Under the pieces are notes generated by a model. It was not told where the DNA came from and searched no databases. It worked only from the letters and a program-made list of their open reading frames with translations. A program made the translations under genes and the position numbers. A stretch of 15,715 nt of DNA, taken from positions 1 to 15,715 of the forward strand of contig CAMLFV010000047.1 in assembly GCA_946479395.1 (NCBI GenBank), given 5' to 3'. This DNA is from an uncultured Flavobacterium sp. GTDB taxonomy: Bacteria > Bacteroidota > Bacteroidia > Flavobacteriales > Flavobacteriaceae. Positions 7,389 through 14,380 of the stretch are shown here, one piece after another. How positions within the stretch are numbered: position 1 is the stretch's first letter; each line of letters begins with the position of its first letter.

Positions 7389-8069
7389 CTATTCTTTATC
7401 CAACAAATCGGGTCTGCGGTTTTGTGTGTGTTCGTAGGCTTTTTCTTCACGCCATTTTTCAATTTCAGGGAAATTTCCACTCAACAAAATATCAGGAACT
7501 TTCCAACCGTTGTATTCAGCCGGACGTGTGTAAATTGGCGGAGCCAATAAATTATCCTGAAAACTGTCGGTTAGGGCAGAGGTTTCATTCGATAAAACTC
7601 CGGGAATCAATCTAATAATGGTATCGCATAAAACGGCTGCACCCAATTCACCGCCCGAAAGCACATAATCGCCGATAGAAATTTCACGAGTAATAAAATG
7701 ATCGCGCACACGCTGGTCAACCCCTTTATAATGCCCACAAAGAATAATAATATTTTCAACCATAGACATACTGTTGGCAATTTGCTGATTCAGCGTTTCG
7801 CCATCGGGTGTCATGTAGATAATTTCATCGTAAGTACGTTCGGCTTTCAGTTTGGTAATACATTTATCAATCGGTTCAATGCTCATAACCATTCCTGCAC
7901 CGCCGCCAAATTGGTAATCGTCAACATTTTTATGCTTATTGGTACTGTAATCTCTTAAATTGTGAAAATGAACTTCCACCAAGCCTTTGGCAATGGCTCT
8001 TTTTAAAATCGATGCTTCAAACGGACTTTTAATCAATTCGGGTAAAACAGTTATAATATCAATACGCAT
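7389..8069 (-). CDS. trmD: tRNA (guanine-37-N1)-methyltransferase
   Basis: SPOUT-class methyltransferase that makes m1G37 next to the anticodon and so prevents +1 frameshifting. It has 226 residues, at the short end of the family's normal range. Motifs in order are [20 protein letters not shown] at the start, FGGGAGMVM at 54-62, the SAM-binding trefoil-knot segments [12 protein letters not shown] (109-120) and [10 protein letters not shown] (132-141), the candidate catalytic Asp168 in LTDSF, and [10 protein letters not shown] near the end. The knot reads GHYKGVDQR where H. influenzae TrmD has an acidic residue (YEG). I believe this substitution is normal in Bacteroidota. The enzyme should act as a dimer. 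It is divergent from the PPIase fusion gene. Confidence 0.96.
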   Translation of the reverse strand: MRIDIITVLPELIKSPFEASILKRAIAKGLVEVHFHNLRDYSTNKHKNVDDYQFGGGAGMVMSIEPIDKCITKLKAERTYDEIIYMTPDGETLNQQIANSMSMVENIIILCGHYKGVDQRVRDHFITREISIGDYVLSGGELGAAVLCDTIIRLIPGVLSNETSALTDSFQDNLLAPPIYTRPAEYNGWKVPDILLSGNFPEIEKWREEKAYEHTQNRRPDLLDKE

Positions 8070-8085
8070 AAAAAAATATTTGCTG

Positions 8086-8093
8086 CAAAATTA
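8086..8093 (-). promoter_or_regulatory. Candidate promoter -7 box for trmD
   Basis: On the minus strand TAATTTTG matches TAnnTTTG exactly, 16 bases upstream of the trmD start. A TTTG lies upstream at 8108-8111, but the 14-base spacing is short. If used, the leader would be only about 10 nt. Confidence 0.42.
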
Positions 8094-8154
8094 CACTTTC
8101 TTTTCGGCAAAACAGCTTTATAGTTATTTTAAGATCCATAAAAAGAAATAACCT

Positions 8155-8162
8155 TATATTTG
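8155..8162 (+). promoter_or_regulatory. Candidate promoter -7 box for the PPIase fusion gene
   Basis: TATATTTG matches the Bacteroidota -7 element exactly, 22 bases before the start codon. No -33 TTTG is seen at the right distance. The short leader includes the inverted repeat ATCTTA/TAAGAT (8164-8169 and 8175-8180). Confidence 0.48.
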
Positions 8163-8184
8163 TATCTTATTTTTTAAGATTATT

Positions 8185-9117
8185 ATGGAAAACGGTATTT
8201 ACGCAAAATTTACAACACCAAAAGGTGAAATAGTAGTAAAATTAACTCACGATAAAACTCCGGGTACAGTAGGAAACTTTGTTGCTTTAGCCGAAGGTAC
8301 TTTAGAAAACAAAGCACGCCCGCAAGGGAAACCTTATTACGACGGTTTAACTTTTCACCGAGTGATTAACGATTTTATGATTCAAGGTGGCGATCCAACA
8401 GGAACAGGCTCTGGCGGTCCGGGTTATAAGTTCGATGATGAGTTTCATCCGGAATTAAAACATGATAAACCAGGAATTCTTTCTATGGCAAATGCTGGAA
8501 AAGGTACAAATGGATCTCAGTTTTTCATCACACACATTGCAACACCTTGGTTAGATAACAACCATACCGTTTTTGGACATGTAGTTGAAGGGCAAGATGT
8601 GGTTGATGCTGTTGAACCAGGCGATAAAATGGATAAAGTTGAAATTATTCGTGTGGGCGATGAAGCACAGAAATGGAATGCGGTTGAAGCATTTAGAACT
8701 TTTGAAGGATCGCGCACTAAAAGATTAGCCGAAGAAAAAGCAAGAGTTGAAGCAGAATTAGATAAAATAGCAGCAGGTTTTCAAAAAACCGATAGCGGTT
8801 TGCGTTACCAATACATTCAAAAAGGATCGGGTAAACAAGCTGCGAAAGGAAGTAAAGTAGCGGTTCATTACAAAGGACAGTTAACTAACGGACAGGTTTT
8901 TGATGATTCTTACAAACGCAAACAACCAATTGAATTTAATGTAGGTGTCGGACAGGTTATCGAAGGCTGGGACGAAGGTATTATGTTGTTGAACGTTGGC
9001 GATAAAGCTCGTTTTGTAATTCCATCGCATTTGGGTTACGGATCGCAAGGTGCAGGGGGTGTTATTCCACCAAACGCAACCTTAATTTTCGATGTTGAAT
9101 TAGTAGACGTTAAATAA
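8185..9117 (+). CDS. Cyclophilin-FKBP fusion peptidyl-prolyl isomerase
   Basis: Two unrelated prolyl-isomerase folds in one 310-residue chain. Residues 1 to about 158 are a cyclophilin: the catalytic FHR at 57-59, MIQGGD at 65-70, SQFFIT at 111-116, the cyclosporin-contact Trp122 and His127 are all present. A charged helical linker follows at about 170-200 ([16 protein letters not shown]). Residues about 203-310 are an FKBP: Tyr229, FDD at 239-241, QVIEGWDEG at 257-265 with the pocket-floor Trp262, GYG at 284-286 and [12 protein letters not shown] at 295-306. Both active sites look intact. There is no signal peptide, so the protein is probably cytoplasmic. It likely speeds proline isomerisation during folding. 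Such dual immunophilins are known from Flavobacterium relatives and some protists. It ends at a strong terminator. Confidence 0.95.
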   Translation: MENGIYAKFTTPKGEIVVKLTHDKTPGTVGNFVALAEGTLENKARPQGKPYYDGLTFHRVINDFMIQGGDPTGTGSGGPGYKFDDEFHPELKHDKPGILSMANAGKGTNGSQFFITHIATPWLDNNHTVFGHVVEGQDVVDAVEPGDKMDKVEIIRVGDEAQKWNAVEAFRTFEGSRTKRLAEEKARVEAELDKIAAGFQKTDSGLRYQYIQKGSGKQAAKGSKVAVHYKGQLTNGQVFDDSYKRKQPIEFNVGVGQVIEGWDEGIMLLNVGDKARFVIPSHLGYGSQGAGGVIPPNATLIFDVELVDVK

Positions 9118-9122
9118 AACCG

Positions 9123-9160
9123 AAAATACCTCTTAATTTTAAGAGGTATTTTTATTTTTG
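9123..9160 (+). terminator. Intrinsic terminator after the PPIase fusion gene
   Basis: Perfect 14-base arms (AAAATACCTCTTAA at 9123-9136 and its complement at 9139-9152) with two bases between them, followed by a T-rich tract broken by one A. It starts 5 bases after the PPIase stop codon. The tract also contains the -7-like box of the next gene. Confidence 0.8.
9153..9160 (+). promoter_or_regulatory. Possible -7 box inside the terminator tail
   Basis: TATTTTTG matches TAnnTTTG exactly but ends only four bases before the ATG at 9165. Transcription would then begin at or next to the start codon, giving a leaderless mRNA. T-rich terminator tails can produce such matches by chance, and there is no TTTG at -33. 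Confidence 0.28.
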
Positions 9161-9164
9161 TGCT

Positions 9165-9710
9165 ATGAAGAAATTGTACACGATTATTTCGTTAGTAACT
9201 ATAACTGCCGCAAGTGCACAAATTGGCGATGCCATTCATTGTGGTTACGATTTTACAAGTTATATTGTTGTTAAACCTCATGAAGATGGTAAAACTCAAA
9301 CCATAAATGGTTTAAAAATGACGATTTGCGATGAGAATGGAAACGAAGTAATTAACAAAGATTTTAAGTTAAGTTGGAAAAATAATAACCAGCCTTTGAA
9401 TTTTGTTCGAAATTATAAGATCGATTCAAATAATAAGAAAATAGAAGGCTTTGATGAAGGAAAATGGTTTTACTATTTTGCCGAAGATCATTATTTGGTA
9501 ACGGTAACCAATACGTTTAATGCCGAAGATTATTATTTGAAGATTGAAGATACAGACGGTGAAGCAAATGGCGGACATTTTAAAACATTTATGATGCAGT
9601 TGGCACCTTATAATATGTATATTCTTTGTACATCAGAAGAAAAACAAAAAGCCATGCAGTTTGGTCGCCGCATGAATAAACCTATCGATGTAGTTTTAGA
9701 AAGACACTAA
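9165..9710 (+). CDS. Exported protein of unknown function
   Basis: I do not recognise this 181-residue protein. It begins with a Sec signal peptide (MKKLYTIISLVTITAASA, cleavage before Gln19), so the mature part of about 163 residues should be periplasmic or secreted. It has no lipobox. The mature part is rich in alternating hydrophobic and polar residues (LKMTICDENGNEV, HYLVTVTNTF, YYLKIEDTDGE), which suggests a beta-sandwich. Cysteines are at 26, 55 and 155, so at most one disulfide is possible. The end is basic (FGRRMNKPIDVVLERH). It follows the terminator of the PPIase gene by only a few bases, and its stop is four bases from the stop of the convergent regulator gene, with no terminator between them. 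Confidence 0.75.
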   Translation: MKKLYTIISLVTITAASAQIGDAIHCGYDFTSYIVVKPHEDGKTQTINGLKMTICDENGNEVINKDFKLSWKNNNQPLNFVRNYKIDSNNKKIEGFDEGKWFYYFAEDHYLVTVTNTFNAEDYYLKIEDTDGEANGGHFKTFMMQLAPYNMYILCTSEEKQKAMQFGRRMNKPIDVVLERH

Positions 9711-9714
9711 AGTT

Positions 9715-11505
9715 TTATGTTGATATAATTTCTTTTTCCTTCTCTAAATTTACTTGTTGCAGATAAAATGATGGCGACATGCCGGTAGTTTTCATAAAAG
9801 CACTTGAAAAACTACGTGCACTTGAAAAACCTAACTGATCAGCAATAGCCTGTATTTTGTATTTAGACCATTTTTTGTCGGTATCAACCTTATCTAAAAA
9901 ATAGCTAATACGCAAGCTGTTCAAATAATCTATAAAAGATTTTTCTTTGTACGAATTAATAAATTGCGATAAGTACGTGCGATTGGTATTCCATTGTGTT
10001 GCCAAATCATTCAAAGTGATATCTTTATTTAAAAATAAAAGATTCTTTTCAAAAGCATTTAAATGTCTTATTAATTCCTTTAGTATCTTATCATCTACAA
10101 TTGCAGTATCTTTTATATCGTTAGTAATAGGTAAAATATATTTTCCCCATTCATTTACATTAATAGCCAACGGATTTAGAGAGTTTGAAACAATTGGGTA
10201 GCTTTCGTCGGTACTTTCTTCTATCGGCAAAGGTTCTCGCTGTTTTAAAAGATCGTTATAATTCTTTAAGAACTCTTTTCTTTTTCTGTAGTTGTGAATT
10301 ACAACTAATAGCAAGATAATCACTATTGTAATTCCTGTAAAAAACAAAATATTCGTTAAGGTGTTTTGTTTATTTAAATTGTTTTCCAGATGTTTTTTAT
10401 CGGCTATTAAAGTTTTAATATCAAAATTACTATGTAAAGTTCCTACCAAAGATTTATATTCAGTTTGTAATAACTTCATTACTTTTAATAACTGGTTGGT
10501 GTAATAAAGCTCTTCTTCGGTATTTTTTTGTTCACGATAATAAGAAATTAGATATGTGTAAGCATCTTTTATTTCAGGATTGCTATAATTGTGTTTATTG
10601 AAAATAGCATCGATCTTTTTAAAATATACCATTGCATTATCTTTCTGATTTAAATGTTGATAATTTAAACCGAGATAAAAATAAGCAGTTGCTTCATTCG
10701 CAAAATCATCGTTTTCTGCAATTATAGCTACATTTTTTGTAAGTAAATCGATACTTTTAATATAGTTTTTTTCTTGATAGAGATTTAATGCTTGTACATA
10801 ATAAAAATAAGGTTTTTTAAAATATAAATCGTGTAGTTCTAATACATTAATTTTACTTAACCCCGTATTAATTAAAGATTTACTTTCTTCTTGTTTATTT
10901 AAATAATAAAGAGCAAATGCCTCGCGGTATATTGAATTAAAGTATCCTTGTGTATAATTGTATCCTTTATTACTCTCAAAGAATTTACGAGCTTTTTTAA
11001 AATACTCATAGCTTTTAGCGTATTCTTGAATATGAAAGTAGCATAAGCCAATACCATATATACTTTTGTAATACATATAAGGCTCTTTTTCTTTATCTGT
11101 TTCGTTTAATGCTTTTAATTCATAATGAAGCGAATTAATATAGTCTTTCTCATAGTAGTAAACTGTAGCCTTCGTTTGTAAAGCTCTTATGTAGTAATCT
11201 TTGGTTAAATCTTTCGCAACAATTAATAAACTGTCTGCATAAGTATGAGATTCGGAAGGTGAGTGAGTTAAATTGGAAATTTTATCATAAGCTTCAAATA
11301 GATGTACATTATCATTTTGTTTTTTAGCTTTCTTAACATACAATCCCGAAAACAGTTTGAACTTATTTTCAACAGCAATATTTTTTTTTAAAGAATCATT
11401 AAGTTGTTCAAATGTAAAATCATCTTCATTGTAATTTAATGAAGTTTGAGCATTTACTTGTACAAAAACGATAAGGAGAAATATTGAAAGATATATTTTT
11501 AACAT
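9715..11505 (-). CDS. Membrane-anchored TPR / AraC-type transcriptional regulator
   Basis: A 596-residue sensor-regulator in one chain. Residues 1-19 are a signal sequence ending VNA before Gln20. About 50-350 is a helical repeat array of TPR type, with pairs such as YYYEKDYINSLHYELKAL, CYFHIQEYAKSYEYFKKARK and AYFYLGLNYQHLNQKDNAMV. One transmembrane helix lies at about 384-405 and is followed by a basic cytoplasmic stretch (HNYRKRKEF). The end, about 485-585, is an AraC-type double helix-turn-helix (ITLNDLATQWNTNRTYLSQF; then IQAIADQLGFSSARSFSSAF and GMSPSFYLQQ). The topology puts the TPRs in the periplasm and the DNA-binding part inside, as in hybrid two-component regulators but without kinase or receiver domains. 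The ligand and targets are unknown. The spacer upstream has only near matches to a promoter on this strand (TAAAATTG). Confidence 0.88.
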   Translation of the reverse strand: MLKIYLSIFLLIVFVQVNAQTSLNYNEDDFTFEQLNDSLKKNIAVENKFKLFSGLYVKKAKKQNDNVHLFEAYDKISNLTHSPSESHTYADSLLIVAKDLTKDYYIRALQTKATVYYYEKDYINSLHYELKALNETDKEKEPYMYYKSIYGIGLCYFHIQEYAKSYEYFKKARKFFESNKGYNYTQGYFNSIYREAFALYYLNKQEESKSLINTGLSKINVLELHDLYFKKPYFYYVQALNLYQEKNYIKSIDLLTKNVAIIAENDDFANEATAYFYLGLNYQHLNQKDNAMVYFKKIDAIFNKHNYSNPEIKDAYTYLISYYREQKNTEEELYYTNQLLKVMKLLQTEYKSLVGTLHSNFDIKTLIADKKHLENNLNKQNTLTNILFFTGITIVIILLLVVIHNYRKRKEFLKNYNDLLKQREPLPIEESTDESYPIVSNSLNPLAINVNEWGKYILPITNDIKDTAIVDDKILKELIRHLNAFEKNLLFLNKDITLNDLATQWNTNRTYLSQFINSYKEKSFIDYLNSLRISYFLDKVDTDKKWSKYKIQAIADQLGFSSARSFSSAFMKTTGMSPSFYLQQVNLEKEKEIIST

Positions 11506-11628
11506 TTTTACTTATAGAAATACTGCAATTTACAATTTTATGTTTAGTTTTTGTAAAAATAATTTCTATTGATAATCAGTGTTTTATATTTATTTTTACT
11601 GCTAATTGATCAATCTGCACAACAACAT

Positions 11629-11660
11629 TTTGCATAGCTGATTAGTTAGGTTTAGATTTG
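11629..11660 (+). promoter_or_regulatory. Orphan two-part Bacteroidota promoter
   Basis: TTTG at 11629-11632 and TAGATTTG at 11653-11660 are separated by 20 bases. Both match the Bacteroidota -33/-7 consensus and the spacing is right. It points away from the regulator gene into the spacer, where no plus-strand gene follows. The palindrome ATTGATCAAT sits 14 bases upstream and could be an operator. Confidence 0.6.
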
Positions 11661-11665
11661 AACTG

Positions 11666-11850
11666 TATAAATAAATTTAAATATCTTATTTTATTTCCTC
11701 TAAAAATAATTAAGAAGTTTATTGAATTAGAATTAAAGTAATAAATGATTGTAATATCATTTTTGTTATTATAAAACCTGTAAAGATATATTTATTAACA
11801 CCTATGTAACCTTCATCACGTATGCTATAAAAAGCATACGTGGTTTTTTT
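11666..11850 (+). ncRNA. Predicted small RNA, about 185 nt
   Basis: Bounded by the promoter at 11629-11660 and the intrinsic terminator at 11817-11850, with no other gene on this strand in the spacer. The start is estimated as about 6 bases after the -7 box. The only ATG with a following codon run encodes nine residues (MIVISFLLL, 11745-11774), and I do not consider it evidence of coding. The body is AT-rich and shows no long self-pairing apart from the terminator hairpin, so it does not look like 6S RNA or tmRNA by eye. The role is unknown. This is inferred from signals, not recognised as a known family. Confidence 0.45.
11817..11850 (+). terminator. Orphan intrinsic terminator, plus strand
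   Basis: Perfect 10-base arms CACGTATGCT (11817-11826) and AGCATACGTG (11833-11842) with a six-base loop, then G and T7 (11844-11850). On the minus strand the hairpin is not followed by a T-run, so it ends plus-strand transcripts only. No protein gene on this strand precedes it for 2.1 kb (the last ends at 9710). Confidence 0.85.
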
Positions 11851-11906
11851 ATTAGTACTTTAGATATATCTAACAAATCAATTTTTTAAGAAATTATAAT
11901 AAATGA

Positions 11907-11943
11907 AAAATTAAGTTTAGCTAACTTTGTTAAACTTAATTTT
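11907..11943. repeat. Long AT-rich inverted repeat
   Basis: Perfect 13-base arms AAAATTAAGTTTA (11907-11919) and TAAACTTAATTTT (11931-11943) separated by 11 bases that contain TAACTTTG, a chance or real -7-like box. It lies just beyond the terminator of the glutamate-synthase-like gene. It could be a second terminator, a protein-binding site or a relic. Confidence 0.65.
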
Positions 11944-11951
11944 AAGAAAAT

Positions 11952-11985
11952 AAAAAAACGGAAGTTTTTAACTACCGTTTTTTTT
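11952..11985 (-). terminator. Terminator after the glutamate-synthase-like gene
   Basis: Arms of nine pairs (AAAAAACGG with CCGTTTTTT), one A-A mismatch, then four more pairs (AGTT with AACT) around a 3-base loop. T-runs follow on both strands. It lies 17 bases beyond the stop codon of the minus-strand gene. Confidence 0.82.
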
Positions 11986-12002
11986 ATTCTATTCTTATCT
12001 AA

Positions 12003-13541
12003 TTAATTTACAGGAACGTCTTTAAAGTACATTTCTGCGAACGACATATTTTTGCCGTGTTCTATACGTTTATGGAAAACTTCAGGGCTCACTTCGTTTG
12101 GTTTATTAAAACCACACGCGCCAATAAATTCACCAAAAGCTTTCATAGTATTTTTATGGAACGTTGCCACACGAACCGATTTGTCAGTAATATCCATACC
12201 TTCATAAAGTAACGGATCTTGTGTTGCAATACCAACAGGGCAGTGTCCGCTATCGCATTGTAATGCTTGGATACACCCTAAGGCAAACATCATCCCACGA
12301 GCACTGTAACAAGCATCGGCACCCAATGCCATATTTTTAGCTAAATCAAAAGCCGATATTACTTTTCCAGCTGCAATAATTTTAATATGTTTGCGAACCC
12401 CGTGCTCTTTTAAAATTTTATTAGCAAAAACCAAAGCATCAGAAAGCGCCATACCCATATAATCGATAAATTCTAACGGTGCAGCTCCTGTACCACCTAC
12501 AGCTCCATCAATAGTAATAAAATCAGGATAAATACCAGATTCGCTGAAAGCTTTAATAATATCTACAAATTCATCTTTTCTACCAATACAAATTTTAAAA
12601 CCAACAGGTTTACCACCACTTAAAGAACGTAGTTTTCCTATAAACTGCGCCAATTCGTTAGCATTGCTAAAAGCAGAGTGAGATGATGGAGAGTGAACGG
12701 TTGTAAACGGTTTTACGTTACGTATTTTAGATACTTCCAAAGTATTTTTTTCAGCCGGAAGTAATCCACCGTGACCAGGTTTTGCACCTTGAGATAGTTT
12801 TAATTCGATCATTTTAACATCTGGATACTGAGATCTTTCTGCAAACAACGTATCGTTAAAAAATCCGTGTTCATCTCTACATCCAAAATATCCTGTACCA
12901 ATCTGCCAAATTAAATCTCCGCCCGATCTGTGGTAAGGCGAAATTCCACCTTCACCCGTATTATGAGCAAATCCGCCTAACTTTGCACCTTTGTTTAATG
13001 AAATAATAGCTTTTTTACTTAACGCACCGTAACTCATAGCACTAATATTGTAAATGCTTGCGCTGTATGGTTGTGAACATTGTTCGTTACCAATTAAGGT
13101 ACGAAAGTTAAAATCGGAAATTATTTTTGGATAAACCGAGTGTGAAGCCCATTCGTAACCAATACGGTTAGGATCATCTTGCATACCAAAAGAAACCGTT
13201 TGTTTCTCGTTTTTAGCACGTTGGTAAACAATAGAACGTTCGCGACGGTTAAAAGGTTTACCATCTAATTCGCCTTCCCAGAAATACTGACGTAATTCCG
13301 GACGAATTTCTTCTAAAATGTATCGTAAACGCCCAATAATCGGGTAGTTTTTACGAATGGTGTGTTTTGTTTGAAAAGCATCTTTAAATGCTAAATAAAA
13401 TAATATTACAGGTAATATAAGAGTAACAAAACTCCAATTTGTAAATAATACTAAATATAATGCTACAATTAAATAGGTAATTACAAAAGCCCAAATGACT
13501 TGCCTAATTACAAAACGATTTAAAAATTTTTGGTGTAACAT
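12003..13541 (-). CDS. FMN-binding glutamate synthase family protein, membrane-anchored
   Basis: A 512-residue protein built on the FMN/iron-sulfur (synthase) domain of glutamate synthase but without the N-terminal glutaminase domain. Two hydrophobic helices at about 13-33 and 36-54 suggest membrane attachment. The TIM-barrel motifs are AMSYGALSKKAI (168-179), NTGEGGISPYHR (194-205), LKLSQGAKPGHGGLLPAEK (247-265), the FMN-contact region ITIDGAVGGTGAAP (342-355), and IIAAGKV with GADACYSARG. Cys423, Cys429 and Cys434 in a Cx5Cx4C pattern followed by PVGIATQ match the 3Fe-4S ligands of GltB. Related stand-alone proteins are widespread, but their reaction is mostly undetermined. Ammonia-dependent glutamate synthesis or another FMN-linked redox reaction is possible. 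It has a long predicted leader (about 165 nt) and a strong terminator. Confidence 0.9.
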   Translation of the reverse strand: MLHQKFLNRFVIRQVIWAFVITYLIVALYLVLFTNWSFVTLILPVILFYLAFKDAFQTKHTIRKNYPIIGRLRYILEEIRPELRQYFWEGELDGKPFNRRERSIVYQRAKNEKQTVSFGMQDDPNRIGYEWASHSVYPKIISDFNFRTLIGNEQCSQPYSASIYNISAMSYGALSKKAIISLNKGAKLGGFAHNTGEGGISPYHRSGGDLIWQIGTGYFGCRDEHGFFNDTLFAERSQYPDVKMIELKLSQGAKPGHGGLLPAEKNTLEVSKIRNVKPFTTVHSPSSHSAFSNANELAQFIGKLRSLSGGKPVGFKICIGRKDEFVDIIKAFSESGIYPDFITIDGAVGGTGAAPLEFIDYMGMALSDALVFANKILKEHGVRKHIKIIAAGKVISAFDLAKNMALGADACYSARGMMFALGCIQALQCDSGHCPVGIATQDPLLYEGMDITDKSVRVATFHKNTMKAFGEFIGACGFNKPNEVSPEVFHKRIEHGKNMSFAEMYFKDVPVN

Positions 13542-13598
13542 AGGTTTTTAAATGCAAAAATTTGTTGTTGTTTATTAAATTTTTTGTTTGAACTATTG

Positions 13599-13695
13599 CT
13601 TTTTTATCAGATATTTTATTAAAAGATAATTTTAAACGGTGTTGAAACAAGTAATTTGTTTTTTATTTAAAAAATATCTTTCTTTTTTATCAGAT
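13599..13695. repeat. 14-base direct repeat in the leader of the FMN protein gene
   Basis: CTTTTTTATCAGAT occurs at 13599-13612 and exactly again at 13682-13695. In the gene's direction it reads ATCTGATAAAAAAG twice, 83 bases apart, between the predicted promoter and the start codon. It may be a binding site for a regulator, or simply AT-rich chance. Confidence 0.5.
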
Positions 13696-13713
13696 TAAGA
13701 AAAATAGTGTTCG

Positions 13714-13721
13714 CAAAGGTA
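13714..13721 (-). promoter_or_regulatory. Candidate -7 box for the FMN protein gene
   Basis: On the minus strand TACCTTTG matches TAnnTTTG exactly. At the proper 19-base distance upstream the sequence is GTTT rather than TTTG. It implies a leader of about 165 nt, which is long for this window. Confidence 0.45.
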
Positions 13722-13743
13722 AATAAACATTTTGATTTTAAAA

Positions 13744-14301
13744 CTAATTTTTCCACTTTATATTGCACCCAATACTCGGTTTTTGCAAAGGATTAACACT
13801 CCGATTGTATAATAAAGAATCAATGGCACCGCGTAAGTCGTTTCCGTTGGTTGGAATGCCGTTTTTAGGACGTGAATCATCTAACTGTCCGCGATAAACC
13901 AGCTTGTTTTGTGCATTGAATAAATAAAAATCTGGTGTACAGGCTGCGTCGTAATTTTTAGCGATCTCCTGTGATTCATCATACAGATACGGAAAGCTGA
14001 ATTTATTTTCAAACGCAAATTCGGTCATTTTATTAGGTGCATCATCCGGATAGTTTAATACATCATTGCTTGATATCGCCACAAAACCAATTCCTTGAAC
14101 CCGATAATCATTTGCAACACGAATAATTTCTTCAATAACATGCAGTACAAAAGGGCAGTGGTTACAAATAAACATAACAACAGTACCGTGATTTCCTTTT
14201 ACATCATTAAACGATTTCCATTCGTTGCTGTTGGTGTCAGGCAGAAAAAAATCGGGAGCTGTTGTGTCAAGCGCTAACATGTTTGATGGTGTACGAGCCA
14301 T
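13744..14301 (-). CDS. Thioredoxin-fold, peroxiredoxin-like protein
   Basis: Cytoplasmic protein of 185 residues with an AhpC/TSA-like thioredoxin fold (family often called PRX-like 1). It starts MARTPSNMLALDTTAPDFFL, where APDF is typical of the first strand of this fold. The redox motif is Cys46-Asn-His-Cys49-Pro in MFICNHCPFV. The conserved cis-proline loop is CTPDFYLF at 121-128, with a third cysteine at 121, and a fourth cysteine is at 179. No signal peptide is present. The family is often annotated only as thioredoxin family protein, and likely roles are thiol-disulfide exchange or peroxide reduction. It lies 79 bases after gap with a terminator between, and no clear promoter of its own is visible. 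It may depend on read-through. Confidence 0.88.
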   Translation of the reverse strand: MARTPSNMLALDTTAPDFFLPDTNSNEWKSFNDVKGNHGTVVMFICNHCPFVLHVIEEIIRVANDYRVQGIGFVAISSNDVLNYPDDAPNKMTEFAFENKFSFPYLYDESQEIAKNYDAACTPDFYLFNAQNKLVYRGQLDDSRPKNGIPTNGNDLRGAIDSLLYNRSVNPLQKPSIGCNIKWKN

Positions 14302-14329
14302 TTTGTTTGAGTTTTATGCTAAGATAAAA

Positions 14330-14361
14330 CAAAAAAAGCCAACTGTAAAAAGCTGGCTTTC
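14330..14361 (-). terminator. Terminator after gap
   Basis: On the minus strand GCCAGCT pairs with AGTTGGC (one G-T pair) around a six-base loop, extended by A-T pairs, and is followed by seven T residues. The stem lies 20 bases beyond the gap stop codon and just upstream of the thioredoxin-fold gene. Confidence 0.8.
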
Positions 14362-14380
14362 AAAATATGTTGTCTATCTA

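Larger units (their letters stand above)
11506..12002. other. 497-base gene-free spacer with promoter, terminators and palindromes
   Basis: Very AT-rich region between the regulator gene and the glutamate-synthase-like gene, both on the minus strand. It holds a plus-strand promoter (11629-11660), a plus-strand terminator (11817-11850), the palindromes ATTGATCAAT (11605-11614) and TTAGATATATCTAA (11860-11873), a long inverted repeat (11907-11943) and the terminator of the downstream gene (11952-11985). No reading frame above about 20 codons with an ATG looks real. Confidence 0.75.

Noticed and set aside
11576..11635. 19-codon minus-strand frame starting MQNVVVQIDQ
   Set aside because: Short, with an in-frame stop just upstream of its ATG, no promoter signal and no downstream continuation. 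Probably chance.
11745..11774. Nine-residue frame MIVISFLLL in the predicted small RNA
   Set aside because: Too short to separate from chance in AT-rich DNA, and no ribosome-binding or conservation evidence is available.
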